Shown here one piece after another: positions 22,642 to 30,360 of a DNA stretch of 30,360 nt (position 1 is the stretch's first letter; each line of letters opens with the position of its first letter). Where the stretch lies: positions 1 to 30,360 of the forward strand of contig JBBQWR010000056.1 in NCBI GenBank assembly GCA_038210495.1. The letters are read 5' to 3'. A program made the position numbers and the translations under genes. Origin of the DNA: JBBQWR01 sp038210495. GTDB lineage: Bacteria; Planctomycetota; Planctomycetia; Pirellulales; DATAWG01. The notes under the pieces were generated by a model, which did not search any database, was not told where the DNA came from, and saw only the letters and a program-made list of their open reading frames with translations.

Positions 22642-25600
22642 ATGGCTAAGTTTGGTCGGCGGCGGATCGGCAAGAGCATCACTCGTTCAGGCCAAACGGG
22701 TCGCGGTCGGCGCGAGACCCGGCTGACACTCGAGAAGCTCGAGTCGCGGCTCGTGCTTTCGGCCAATGTCACTTCTTACCACAACGACAATCAGTCGACA
22801 GGCGTCAACAGCGCCGAGACGCTGCTCACGGTCGGCAACGTGAATGCGGCGACCTTTGGCAAGACATTCTCAACACCGGTCGACGGACAAATTTATGCGG
22901 AGCCGCTGTTCGTTCAGAACGTGAATATCACGGTCGGCAATTTCCAGGGCGTTCATAACGTCGTTTACGTAGCCACTGAACACGATGGCCTGTACGCCAT
23001 CGATTCGGTGGGCGGCAACATCCTGTGGAACATCTCGTTCCTCAATTCGTCGGTCACCGGCGCCGCTCTCCCCGGCGCCACGTCGATCACCACTCCCACA
23101 AGCAGCGACGTCAATTCCGGCGATATAAGTCCCGAAGTCGGGATTACGGGGACGCCGGTGATCGACGTGTCGCAGAACGCTCTGTTCGTCATCGCCAAGA
23201 CGAAGCAAGTCGTCGCCGGCAACACCCATTTCGCCCAAAGTCTGTTCAAGGTCGACATTCGCACCGGCGGGATCATCGCGAGCCATTTGATCGCCGACTA
23301 CAACGCCGCGACGGGCTACTCGGCCCGCACGCTCACGTCCGCGTCCGATCCCAACCAAGATCCGTTCGTGTTCGGAAATGGGGACGGTTCGACAACGATT
23401 AATGGGCAGAGTCGAGTGTATTTCAATGCCCTGCGGCAGATGGATCGTCCGGGCGTCGAACTGGTGAACGGTCAGATTTACACGTTCTGGGCGAGCCACG
23501 GCGACAATGGTCCGTATCACGGCTGGATTCTGAGGTTCGATCAAAGCACGCTAGCTCTCACTGCGGCTCTCAACACCACGCCCAACGGCGGCCTAGGCGG
23601 AATCTGGCAAGGAGGCGATATCGCCCCCTCCGATTTTGACTCCTCTGGCAATCCGCGATTTTTCTTTGAGACCGGCAATGGCACGTTCGATGGCGACAAG
23701 AACTCGCAAGGAGTTGCAACGGGTCTTAATGCCCAAGGCTTTCCGACCAGGGGCGATTACGGCGACAGCTTTCTCCGCGTGGACACCGACGCGACGACCA
23801 CACAAGCCAACCAGAACATCAATGGTTGGGGCCTCAAGGTTGGCGACTATTTTTCGCCTCATAATAATCACGCCTTGGACGGCGCCGATCGCGATCTAGG
23901 CTCGGGCGGGCCTGTGGTGCTACCCGACAGTCTCGGCGCCATCGAAACGAGCGGCGCCCGCCAAGGACTCCGACAACAATTGCTGATCGGCTCCGGTAAA
24001 GAGGGAAAGGTCTACTTGATCGACCGGAACAACATGGGCAAGTTCGACGGAGATATAGTTAACACGAGCAGCGGCGGCACCGATCACATCGTGCAGGAGC
24101 AAACGGAGTTGTCCGGGGTCCTCAATGCACCCGTTTATTACAACAACACGGTTTACTTCATTCCCGGATATGGCGGCCAAGGTCGAGCGTTCTCGATCGC
24201 CAGTGGCAGCTCGATGTTTTCTCCCGCGCCGGTATCGACGACTCCAAGCGGTTTTGGATTCGGGAATCTCGTGGGCAGCCCGACGCTTTCGGCTAACGGC
24301 GCCACGAACGCGATTCTTTGGGAAGCCGACACGGGCACGAGCACCTTGCGAGCCTACAACGCCGCGAATCTAGCGCTACTTTGGACGAGCGCTCAAGCGG
24401 CCGGCAACCGCGACACGGTTCCCGGATTTGTGCTCAAATTTTCGGTGCCTACCGTCGCCAACGGGCAAGTGTTCTTGGGCTCGAGCAACTCGCTCGTGGC
24501 GTATGGCCCGCCCGTTGTTCCGACGTCCGGTCCTTTGGCGCCGTCGGGCGCTGCCGCCACGGTGCCGAACTTTCAAACAGTCAAGCTCACCTGGCAGGAC
24601 AATTCGAACAACGAAGATTATTTCAGCGTTCAGCGTTCCGCGAGCCAAACCGGGCCATTCGTCGAAGTCGGTGAAGCGAGCGCAAATTCGACGACGTATA
24701 CCGACTCGAACAATTTGGCATCCCAGACGACTTATTATTATCAGATCGTCGCGCACAACGCTTTTGGCGGCGGCGCCGGCACGTTCTCGCCGCCGTCGAA
24801 TGTGGTCTCGATCACGACTCCCCAGGCGCCTCCCACCGGCACGGGAGATGGCCTTGCAGCGAGCTATTGGAATGACGCTGGGGACGGGACTCATTTTGTC
24901 GGGTCTCCAAATTTGATTACGGTTGACCCAACGATCAATGTCCCGGTGAGCAACGCTTCGCCGCACGCCGGCATCAACGCCACGAACTATTCCGCCGAAT
25001 GGACCGGCCGCATCCAGGCTCAATATTCCGAGACCTACACCTTCTTCACCGAAAGCGACGACGGCGTCCGGCTCTGGATTAAGCCGACCGCGAGCGGCGT
25101 CTGGACGCTGGTGGTCGATAACTTCACCAACCACGGTCCCACGGAGAACTCCGGCGCGTTCGCCATGTCGGGTGGCCAACAATACGATCTCAAGTTGGAC
25201 TTTTTCCAAGGAACCGGCCCATGGACGACTCAACTGGAATGGGCCAGCGCCAGCACGCCGCAGGTCGTTATTGCCCAGAGCCAACTCTATTCGGGCGTGG
25301 CGCCGGCCATCCCCAGTGGCTTAACGGTCACGCCGGCCTCTGGCGTGAGCGCCAACGTCAATTGGACCGACAATTCAAACAACGAAACCGGCTTCACGCT
25401 TCAACGCACCAATCCTGACGCCACGACAACGCTCTTCACAGTTGCCGCGGGCACGACCGCCTACAACGACACGGGGCTAACTCCCGGCGCGACATACAGC
25501 TACCAAGTGCGGGCCAATAACTTCGCGGCCAACTCGGCGTTCACCGCGGCCACGACGGTGATCATGCCGACGACACCACCGCCGCCCACCAACGGCCACG

Positions 25601-28600
25601 CGACGGCGGCCACGACCAACTCAATTGCTCTGGCCTGGCAATTGAACTCGTCGACCGTCGCCAATCAAGAAACCAGCGTTCTCGTATCTCGGAAGATCGC
25701 CGCCAACACGTTCGCCCTCATTGCCACTCTGCCGGCCGGAACGACCTCGTACACCGATCACGGCCCCAACGGCAACGGGCTCAACGCGGGCACGCAATAC
25801 GACTACCATATCCAAGCAGCGAACGCCGCGGGCGTGAGCGATCTGACGGGGACGTTGATCGAGACTCTAACTTTGGCGCCCAGCGGACTAACCGCGATGC
25901 CCGGCGTCGGGCTGATCTCGCTCTCATGGACTGCGCCGGCGATCGTGCCCGCCGACGGCACATACAACGTATATCGAGGAATATCGGCCGGCGGCGAGAA
26001 TCCAACCGCCCTCGCTTCCGGTCTGACAAACGCCTCGTATACCGATGTCACGGCTTCGCCAGGGCAGCCCTATTTCTATTTCGTGCGGGCGGTCGATACG
26101 GGTGGCGCCAGCGCGATCAGTAACGAAGTGAATTCGACCGCTGCATCGTCGAACGTGCCCAATCCAGCGTCCGCCAGCGCGGTTGTCGCCGGCACGACAA
26201 TCAATCTGAGTTGGAGCAGCGTCCCAGCGGCGACGAGCTACAAAGTGTACAGGTCTACCAGCCCCGGCGGCGAAGGCGTGACGCCGATAGCCTCCGGCGT
26301 TACCGCTACTAGTTTCGCCGATCCGAATCGGCAAGCCGGGCTTAGCTACTACTACCAAGTGACTGCCGTGAACCTTTCGGGAGAAAGCGCACGAAGCCCG
26401 GAAGCGATCGGCGTGCTCGCCCCCTCCGCGCCACTCAACCCGACGGCCGTTATCGAAGCGCAGGACCGCCAGGACGTCTTCGTCGATTGGACGCCGGCGC
26501 CCGGGGCCGTCTCCTACAATATCTTTCGCGGCGGCACGCCGGGCGGCGAAGGCTCGACGCCTTACGTTACGGGCGTGACGGGCGGCGAATTCATCGACAC
26601 CGGCGCGGCGACAGTTCCCGGCGCCTCTTATTACTATAAAATCGTGGCGATCAACGCCGGCGGCCAAAGCGCGGCGAGCAATGAAGCGTTTGTCGCCACG
26701 CCGCCAGCCGCGCCCGCGACTCCAACCGCCGCGATTCAGGCTTCCGGGAATGTGGCTCTTAACTGGGCGACCGCGACCGGCGCCACCAGCTATAACGTCT
26801 ACCGCGCGACGACTGCTGGCGCCGAAGGAACAACACCGCTTGTGATCGGTCTGAGTTCGCCTCATTACGTCGACTCGGCCATCGGTGCGGGCGGGTCATT
26901 CTACTATGTCGTCACCGGCCTGGGTCTGGGCGGCGAGAGTTTGAAAAGCGGCGAGGCGTCTGTCGCGTTTACCGCCGGCACGCCACATGGCCCGGGCAGC
27001 CCAGCGGCGACGGCGATTGCCTACAACCGAATCAATCTGTCTTGGACGGCGCCCTCGGGCTCAGTCACCGGCTATAACATTTTCCGCGGCACGACGTCCG
27101 GCGGCGAAGCAGCCACGCCGATCAACGGCAGTCCGATCGCGGCGACCACCTACAGCGATATCGGGCTAGCGGACAACGTCACTTATTACTACACGATTCG
27201 CGCCATCAACGGCGTCGGCGCCGGACCATCCTCCAATGAGATCGGCGCGCACACGCCCCAATTGATTCCGACCGCGACGATAACGCCGGTTAATCCCAAC
27301 ACGGTGGTCGCCGGTCCGAGTCAGATGCAAATCGTGTTCAACGAGGCAGCCACCGGCTTCACGACTAGTTCGCTATCGTTGAGCCGTTCCGGCGGCTCCA
27401 ACTTGCTCACGGGCGCCCAGACGCTCTCGACAACCGACAACATCACGTACACGCTCAACAACCTCTCGTCACTGGATCTGCTCGGCGGCGCCTACACGCT
27501 GACGTTTACGGCGGCCGGCTCGGGAGTGATCGACTCGCGCGGCACGAGCGCAAACAGCAACGCCAGCGCCAGCTTCGTCGTCAATCCCACGGCGCCCGAG
27601 GTGACTGCCGTTTACATTAGCGGTTCGGCGTGGCAGAAAAGCGTTTTGAATTACCTGGTGGCCAACAATTTGGGCGACGCTCAATTGGGATATCGTCTGA
27701 CGGGCGGGGCCGAACAGCTCAAGACGCTTCCCTGGACGAACATCAACACGCTTGCAGTGGCATTCAGCCGCGATGTCAATATCGACAAGACAAGCATCCA
27801 GTTAATCGGTTCGCCGTCGGCGCCGCCGCCTCCCGTGCTCAATAGCGTATTTTTCCAATACGACTCGACCAGCCATGTGGCAACGTGGATTTTTCCGACG
27901 TTTCTCCCGCTCAATAAGTATCTGCTCAGCATTCCATCGACCGCCGTGACGAGCAAGGCGTCCGGCGCCACGTTGGACGGTGAATTCGCGAATGGCGCTT
28001 CGCTTTTGCCGTCCGGAAATGCCAGCGCGGGAGGCGACTTCAACTTCCGTTTCAATGTGTTGCCGGGCGACGTCGATCGACTCGGCACGGTCACGCCCGC
28101 GGAAATCCCCGACCTGCGAGCCCACTTCCTGTACTTCGCGACCGACGCCGGGTACAGTCCCTACATGGATACGCTCGCAAAGGGCCGCATCTCCGGGCTC
28201 GATTTGTATCCCGTTCAAGACAACCAGAACCAAACGATCCTGACCCTCACCGATCCTCCGATTCCTGGCGGCGGGTCGGGAGGAGTTCTTGGCTCTCAAA
28301 ATATCACGATTTCGGGCGGCACGTTCCAGAACTTAGTGATTGCGGCCGGCGTGACCGTCACGCTCGCGCCAACGCCGCCCACGGCGCCGACCGTGGCCGC
28401 CGCTTCGCCTGCGATAGCCACCAGCCAGGCGGCATCAAGCATGCTAACAACTTCGAGCTTGGTGGCGTCGGCCGCCACGACAGCGCCAATTATCGCGACG
28501 CCAACTATCGCGACGACCGCGGTCGCCACGCCGGCCGTCACTACGACAACGCCGGCGCGCGTCACGCCGTGGTCAATTATTGATTCGATCTTCGAAGAAC

Positions 28601-28677
28601 TTTCCGCCGAGCATCTGACGGGCATCGCAAGACTTAATCGACTTAGACAACTCTATTTCGCGACTTTTCGAAAATAA
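22642..28677 (+). CDS. Giant modular surface protein (LEPR-XLL-like, PQQ-like propeller, FN3, PA14, FN3 array, dockerin-like)
   Basis: 2011 aa. The ATG at 22642 is preferred to a TTG at 22636. The Arg/Lys-rich N-terminus leads to 'LEKLESRLVLSAN' (about 30-42), an LEPR-XLL-type motif found at the start of many very large planctomycete proteins. Next come a PQQ-like beta-propeller (about 45-625; 'VVYVATEHDGLYAIDSVGG'), an FN3 domain (627-730), a PA14 domain (733-884; 'ESDDGVRLWI'), seven more FN3 modules (about 889-1538), an Ig/Big-like region (1542-1650) and a dockerin-like segment (about 1807-1870; 'LPGDVDRLGTVTPAEI', 'GRISGLDLYPV'). A Thr/Ala/Pro-rich tail precedes a basic amphipathic C-terminus 'LRQLYFATFRK'. 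PA14 and FN3 suggest carbohydrate or matrix binding outside the cell. No classical signal peptide or PEP-CTERM is evident. Its substrate is unknown. Confidence 0.92.
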   Translation: MAKFGRRRIGKSITRSGQTGRGRRETRLTLEKLESRLVLSANVTSYHNDNQSTGVNSAETLLTVGNVNAATFGKTFSTPVDGQIYAEPLFVQNVNITVGNFQGVHNVVYVATEHDGLYAIDSVGGNILWNISFLNSSVTGAALPGATSITTPTSSDVNSGDISPEVGITGTPVIDVSQNALFVIAKTKQVVAGNTHFAQSLFKVDIRTGGIIASHLIADYNAATGYSARTLTSASDPNQDPFVFGNGDGSTTINGQSRVYFNALRQMDRPGVELVNGQIYTFWASHGDNGPYHGWILRFDQSTLALTAALNTTPNGGLGGIWQGGDIAPSDFDSSGNPRFFFETGNGTFDGDKNSQGVATGLNAQGFPTRGDYGDSFLRVDTDATTTQANQNINGWGLKVGDYFSPHNNHALDGADRDLGSGGPVVLPDSLGAIETSGARQGLRQQLLIGSGKEGKVYLIDRNNMGKFDGDIVNTSSGGTDHIVQEQTELSGVLNAPVYYNNTVYFIPGYGGQGRAFSIASGSSMFSPAPVSTTPSGFGFGNLVGSPTLSANGATNAILWEADTGTSTLRAYNAANLALLWTSAQAAGNRDTVPGFVLKFSVPTVANGQVFLGSSNSLVAYGPPVVPTSGPLAPSGAAATVPNFQTVKLTWQDNSNNEDYFSVQRSASQTGPFVEVGEASANSTTYTDSNNLASQTTYYYQIVAHNAFGGGAGTFSPPSNVVSITTPQAPPTGTGDGLAASYWNDAGDGTHFVGSPNLITVDPTINVPVSNASPHAGINATNYSAEWTGRIQAQYSETYTFFTESDDGVRLWIKPTASGVWTLVVDNFTNHGPTENSGAFAMSGGQQYDLKLDFFQGTGPWTTQLEWASASTPQVVIAQSQLYSGVAPAIPSGLTVTPASGVSANVNWTDNSNNETGFTLQRTNPDATTTLFTVAAGTTAYNDTGLTPGATYSYQVRANNFAANSAFTAATTVIMPTTPPPPTNGHATAATTNSIALAWQLNSSTVANQETSVLVSRKIAANTFALIATLPAGTTSYTDHGPNGNGLNAGTQYDYHIQAANAAGVSDLTGTLIETLTLAPSGLTAMPGVGLISLSWTAPAIVPADGTYNVYRGISAGGENPTALASGLTNASYTDVTASPGQPYFYFVRAVDTGGASAISNEVNSTAASSNVPNPASASAVVAGTTINLSWSSVPAATSYKVYRSTSPGGEGVTPIASGVTATSFADPNRQAGLSYYYQVTAVNLSGESARSPEAIGVLAPSAPLNPTAVIEAQDRQDVFVDWTPAPGAVSYNIFRGGTPGGEGSTPYVTGVTGGEFIDTGAATVPGASYYYKIVAINAGGQSAASNEAFVATPPAAPATPTAAIQASGNVALNWATATGATSYNVYRATTAGAEGTTPLVIGLSSPHYVDSAIGAGGSFYYVVTGLGLGGESLKSGEASVAFTAGTPHGPGSPAATAIAYNRINLSWTAPSGSVTGYNIFRGTTSGGEAATPINGSPIAATTYSDIGLADNVTYYYTIRAINGVGAGPSSNEIGAHTPQLIPTATITPVNPNTVVAGPSQMQIVFNEAATGFTTSSLSLSRSGGSNLLTGAQTLSTTDNITYTLNNLSSLDLLGGAYTLTFTAAGSGVIDSRGTSANSNASASFVVNPTAPEVTAVYISGSAWQKSVLNYLVANNLGDAQLGYRLTGGAEQLKTLPWTNINTLAVAFSRDVNIDKTSIQLIGSPSAPPPPVLNSVFFQYDSTSHVATWIFPTFLPLNKYLLSIPSTAVTSKASGATLDGEFANGASLLPSGNASAGGDFNFRFNVLPGDVDRLGTVTPAEIPDLRAHFLYFATDAGYSPYMDTLAKGRISGLDLYPVQDNQNQTILTLTDPPIPGGGSGGVLGSQNITISGGTFQNLVIAAGVTVTLAPTPPTAPTVAAASPAIATSQAASSMLTTSSLVASAATTAPIIATPTIATTAVATPAVTTTTPARVTPWSIIDSIFEELSAEHLTGIARLNRLRQLYFATFRK
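25873..27255 (+). repeat. Five tandem related FN3 modules in the giant protein
   Basis: Five successive modules of about 90 residues carry the same internal signature, YN.YRGT..GGE..TP, then Y.D, then YYY.V.A.N..G.SA.SNE. Example starts are YNVYRGISAGGENPTAL, YKVYRSTSPGGEGVTPI, YNIFRGGTPGGEGSTPY, YNVYRATTAGAEGTTPL and YNIFRGTTSGGEAATPI. They resemble each other more than the three earlier FN3 modules, which points to internal duplication of this block. DNA-level identity is low, so the duplication is not recent. Confidence 0.75.
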
Positions 28678-28692
28678 GTCGGCCGCCATCGA

Positions 28693-30102
28693 TCAAGTCT
28701 CGTAGACAATCCGCCCGTGACGCTGCGCGCGAGAAATTTTGTCCGTCGCGTACAGACCGGCCAGCACGAATTCGACGCAACTGGCTCGCACGGCCGCATC
28801 GCCCGAGGCGTTTACTTCGAACGCCTTGTCCCATACTGGTGGGACTCGCTTCAAGCGGTCGGCGTATTGGGCCGAAGGCAGCATGTCGCCCACCTCGATC
28901 TTCACGCCCTCGGCGAAGATGTGCCCGATCTGATCCAGCCCGTGTTTGTCGACGTACTCGGAGAACACGATTCGAATCGCGTCGGCCAGCAGAGCGTCGA
29001 GCACTTGCCGCTCGGTCATCTGGTGGCTGCCCATCATATCCAGTTCGAGCTTGCCCAATGACGACGAGTACAGATGCGCCAAGTCGCTGATTCGCGGCAC
29101 GGCCGGCCGCTCGCCGAGGCGCACGCCCCGCTGCCGGGCGCTGGCGACCATCGTCCGATAATTGGCAATGCTGAACCGAGCGCTCACGCCCGATTGCTGG
29201 TCGATGTATTTGCTCTTGCGCGCCAGGACCGTCGTCTGCTCGATGATCTCGCGCATGAAATAGGGGACGACGACCGGGAACGGCCCGTTTAAATCCACGG
29301 CCGCCTCTTGCTCCATGATCTGAATGCCCAGATCGCGCTCGCGCGGATAGTGCGTATGGATGACCGTCCCGATCCGGTCCTTGAGTTGCGGAATAACTTT
29401 GCCGCTACGGTTGTACGTCGCCGGATTCGCCGAGAAGAGCAACAGTACATCGATGTCGAACTTGATCGGATACCCGCGAATCTGGACATCTCGCTCTTCC
29501 AAGATATTGAACAAGCCGACCTGCACGAGTTCGTCGAGCTCGGGCAGTTCGTTCATGGCGAAAATGCCCCGGTGCATCCGTGGGATTAGCCCAAAGTGCA
29601 GCGCCTCCTCGGCCGACATGCTCGTGCCCCCGGCAAGCTTGGCGGGATCGATTTCGCCGATAATGTCGGCGAACTTCGTGCCCGGCGCCAATCGCTCGGC
29701 ATACCGCTCGTCGCGGAGCCACCAGCCGATCGGTACTTGGTCTTCGGGATGGCTGGCGATGAACCGCCGGACGACGCTGCTGATCGGCCGGTAAGGATCA
29801 TCGTGAAGCGGCGCCTCGGGAATCGCGACATAGGGGATGCCGTCGTCGAGGAATCGCGCGAGTCGCCGCATGAGCCGACTCTTGGCCTGACCCTTCTCGC
29901 CGAGGAACAACATATCGTGCCCCGCGATCAGAGCGATGTTTATCTCGGGAACGACGGTATCTTCATAGCCGACGATGCCGGGGAAGAGTTCTTCCCCCTC
30001 GCAAAGCATTCGCAAAAAATTGTGCTGGATCTCTTGTTTCACGGTTTTGGAAACCCAACCGCTCGCGCGCAAGTCGCGAAGGTTGGTGGGTCGTTCGGAC
30101 AT
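28693..30102 (-). CDS. ChlI/MoxR-like AAA+ ATPase (magnesium chelatase subunit I-type)
   Basis: 469 aa from the ATG at 30102 (MSERPTNLRDLR); an extension to 30249 is unsupported. The AAA+ core has Walker A G68-E-K-G-Q-A-K74-S75, a ChlI-like insert 'DIIGEIDPAKLAGGTSMSAEEALHFGLIPRMHRGIFAMNELPEL', a Walker B-position segment reading M-N184-E185 where D-E is usual, and sensor 1 'LLLFSANPATYNRSGKVIPQLKDRIG'. From memory, related bacterial ChlI-like ATPases outside chlorophyll synthesis share the N-E form, so it may still be active. Such ATPases usually work with a VWA-domain protein to remodel or insert metal into a target; no VWA gene is downstream, where the convergent giant gene lies 15 bases away. 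No chlorophyll genes are present, so a role in pigment synthesis is unlikely. Confidence 0.9.
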   Translation of the reverse strand: MSERPTNLRDLRASGWVSKTVKQEIQHNFLRMLCEGEELFPGIVGYEDTVVPEINIALIAGHDMLFLGEKGQAKSRLMRRLARFLDDGIPYVAIPEAPLHDDPYRPISSVVRRFIASHPEDQVPIGWWLRDERYAERLAPGTKFADIIGEIDPAKLAGGTSMSAEEALHFGLIPRMHRGIFAMNELPELDELVQVGLFNILEERDVQIRGYPIKFDIDVLLLFSANPATYNRSGKVIPQLKDRIGTVIHTHYPRERDLGIQIMEQEAAVDLNGPFPVVVPYFMREIIEQTTVLARKSKYIDQQSGVSARFSIANYRTMVASARQRGVRLGERPAVPRISDLAHLYSSSLGKLELDMMGSHQMTERQVLDALLADAIRIVFSEYVDKHGLDQIGHIFAEGVKIEVGDMLPSAQYADRLKRVPPVWDKAFEVNASGDAAVRASCVEFVLAGLYATDKISRAQRHGRIVYET

Positions 30103-30236
30103 AGAGATGAATCCGTGGAAAAAATCTGGGAAAGGAAATTGCGCCGCAGCGCAGTTGCCGTATGGAAGAAGCCAATATCCGGCCGCTTCCAGATTATAGC
30201 GCTGACGGCGAGCTAGCCAACCAGGGCGAACGCATT

Positions 30237-30360
30237 TCAGCTTGCGCATTTTAGCAGCTTTTCGAGGTAAGCATTGTTCCAGCCGGCCCGCAGTCGCTTA
30301 CGGCGCAGGCTTCCCTTCTCGATGCGTTCTTGTTTGACCAGGCTCAGCGCGGCGCGGCGA
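30237..30360 (-). CDS. Possible 3' end of a further minus-strand gene
   Basis: The minus strand is open from the window edge to a TGA at 30237-30239, giving 40 residues that include 'SLVKQERIEKGSLRRKRLR' and 'AGWNNAYLEKLLKCAS'. The segment is basic and helical and uses reasonable codons. It ends 134 bases before the ATPase start on the same strand, so it may be the upstream gene of an operon. I do not recognise it. The piece is too short to exclude chance. Confidence 0.35.
   Translation of the reverse strand, partial: RRAALSLVKQERIEKGSLRRKRLRAGWNNAYLEKLLKCAS

Noticed and set aside
24376..25284. 302-aa and 313-aa (25924-26865) minus-strand frames opposite the giant gene
   Set aside because: Antisense to FN3 and PA14 modules whose domain structure is clear.
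25873..27255. CRISPR-like or DNA-level tandem repeat in the FN3 region
   Set aside because: Repetition is at protein level only; the DNA copies have diverged and there are no short direct repeats with spacers.
28693..30102. Bacteriochlorophyll magnesium chelatase
   Set aside because: The ATPase resembles ChlI, but no ChlD, ChlH or other pigment genes are present and the Walker B region differs.

Overview
The window reads as a chromosome segment of a Planctomycetota bacterium, probably Pirellulales-like; I cannot name a genus. The evidence is the combination of a multidomain cytochrome c with DUF1592/DUF1588/DUF1585, a Tat-exported DUF1552 protein, DUF1080 and ThuA-like secreted proteins, two DUF1559 pseudopilin-like proteins, a short planctomycete-style lipoprotein, and a 2011-residue surface protein that begins with an LEPR-XLL-like motif. 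Coding DNA is GC-rich, and few genes have a clear Shine-Dalgarno sequence.

Layout. (1) 1-139: 3' end of an IS630-type transposase cut by the window edge. (2) 494-5120, plus strand: cytochrome c/PA14/DUF1592 protein, DUF1552 protein and DUF1080 protein, a module found in planctomycetes and thought to serve periplasmic redox and carbohydrate-related work. (3) 5198-6401: bcp peroxiredoxin (minus) diverging from rsfS (plus) across a hairpin-rich intergenic region. (4) 6417-13780, minus strand: rpmI, rplT, two DUF1559 genes, a lipoprotein, a small unknown gene, pheS and pheT. This is the widespread rpmI-rplT-pheST housekeeping block, split by planctomycete-specific genes and lacking infC next to it. 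PheT is short and appears to lack the N-terminal OB-fold tRNA-binding domain. (5) 14091-16719, plus: secreted ThuA-like protein and a secreted thioredoxin-fold protein. (6) 16929-19665, plus: an OmpR-type response regulator and its histidine kinase. (7) 19662-22370: FMN reductase (minus), a CopZ-type Zn/[2Fe-2S] protein (plus) and a TPR-methyltransferase fusion (plus). (8) 22642-28677, plus: the giant protein, with a PQQ-like beta-propeller, PA14, seven or more FN3 modules and a dockerin-like C-terminal region. (9) 28693-30102, minus: a ChlI/MoxR-like AAA+ ATPase, preceded by the 3' end of a possible further minus-strand gene.

Non-coding structure is the more unusual part. A dispersed inverted-repeat element (core GCCGCGCACGAAGTAAGCG) occurs at three intergenic places. 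A 20-bp AT-rich word (ATTCGTCATTGAYTAGACRT) lies upstream of both the cytochrome and the DUF1552 genes. Further hairpins sit between bcp and rsfS and in the leader of the giant gene.

I see no CRISPR array, tRNA, rRNA, prophage or recognisable defence system. No strong candidate for a wholly new system stands out. The best leads are the dispersed palindromes, the interrupted ribosomal/pheST block, the truncated PheT, the CopZ-N/FMN reductase pair and the modular surface protein.
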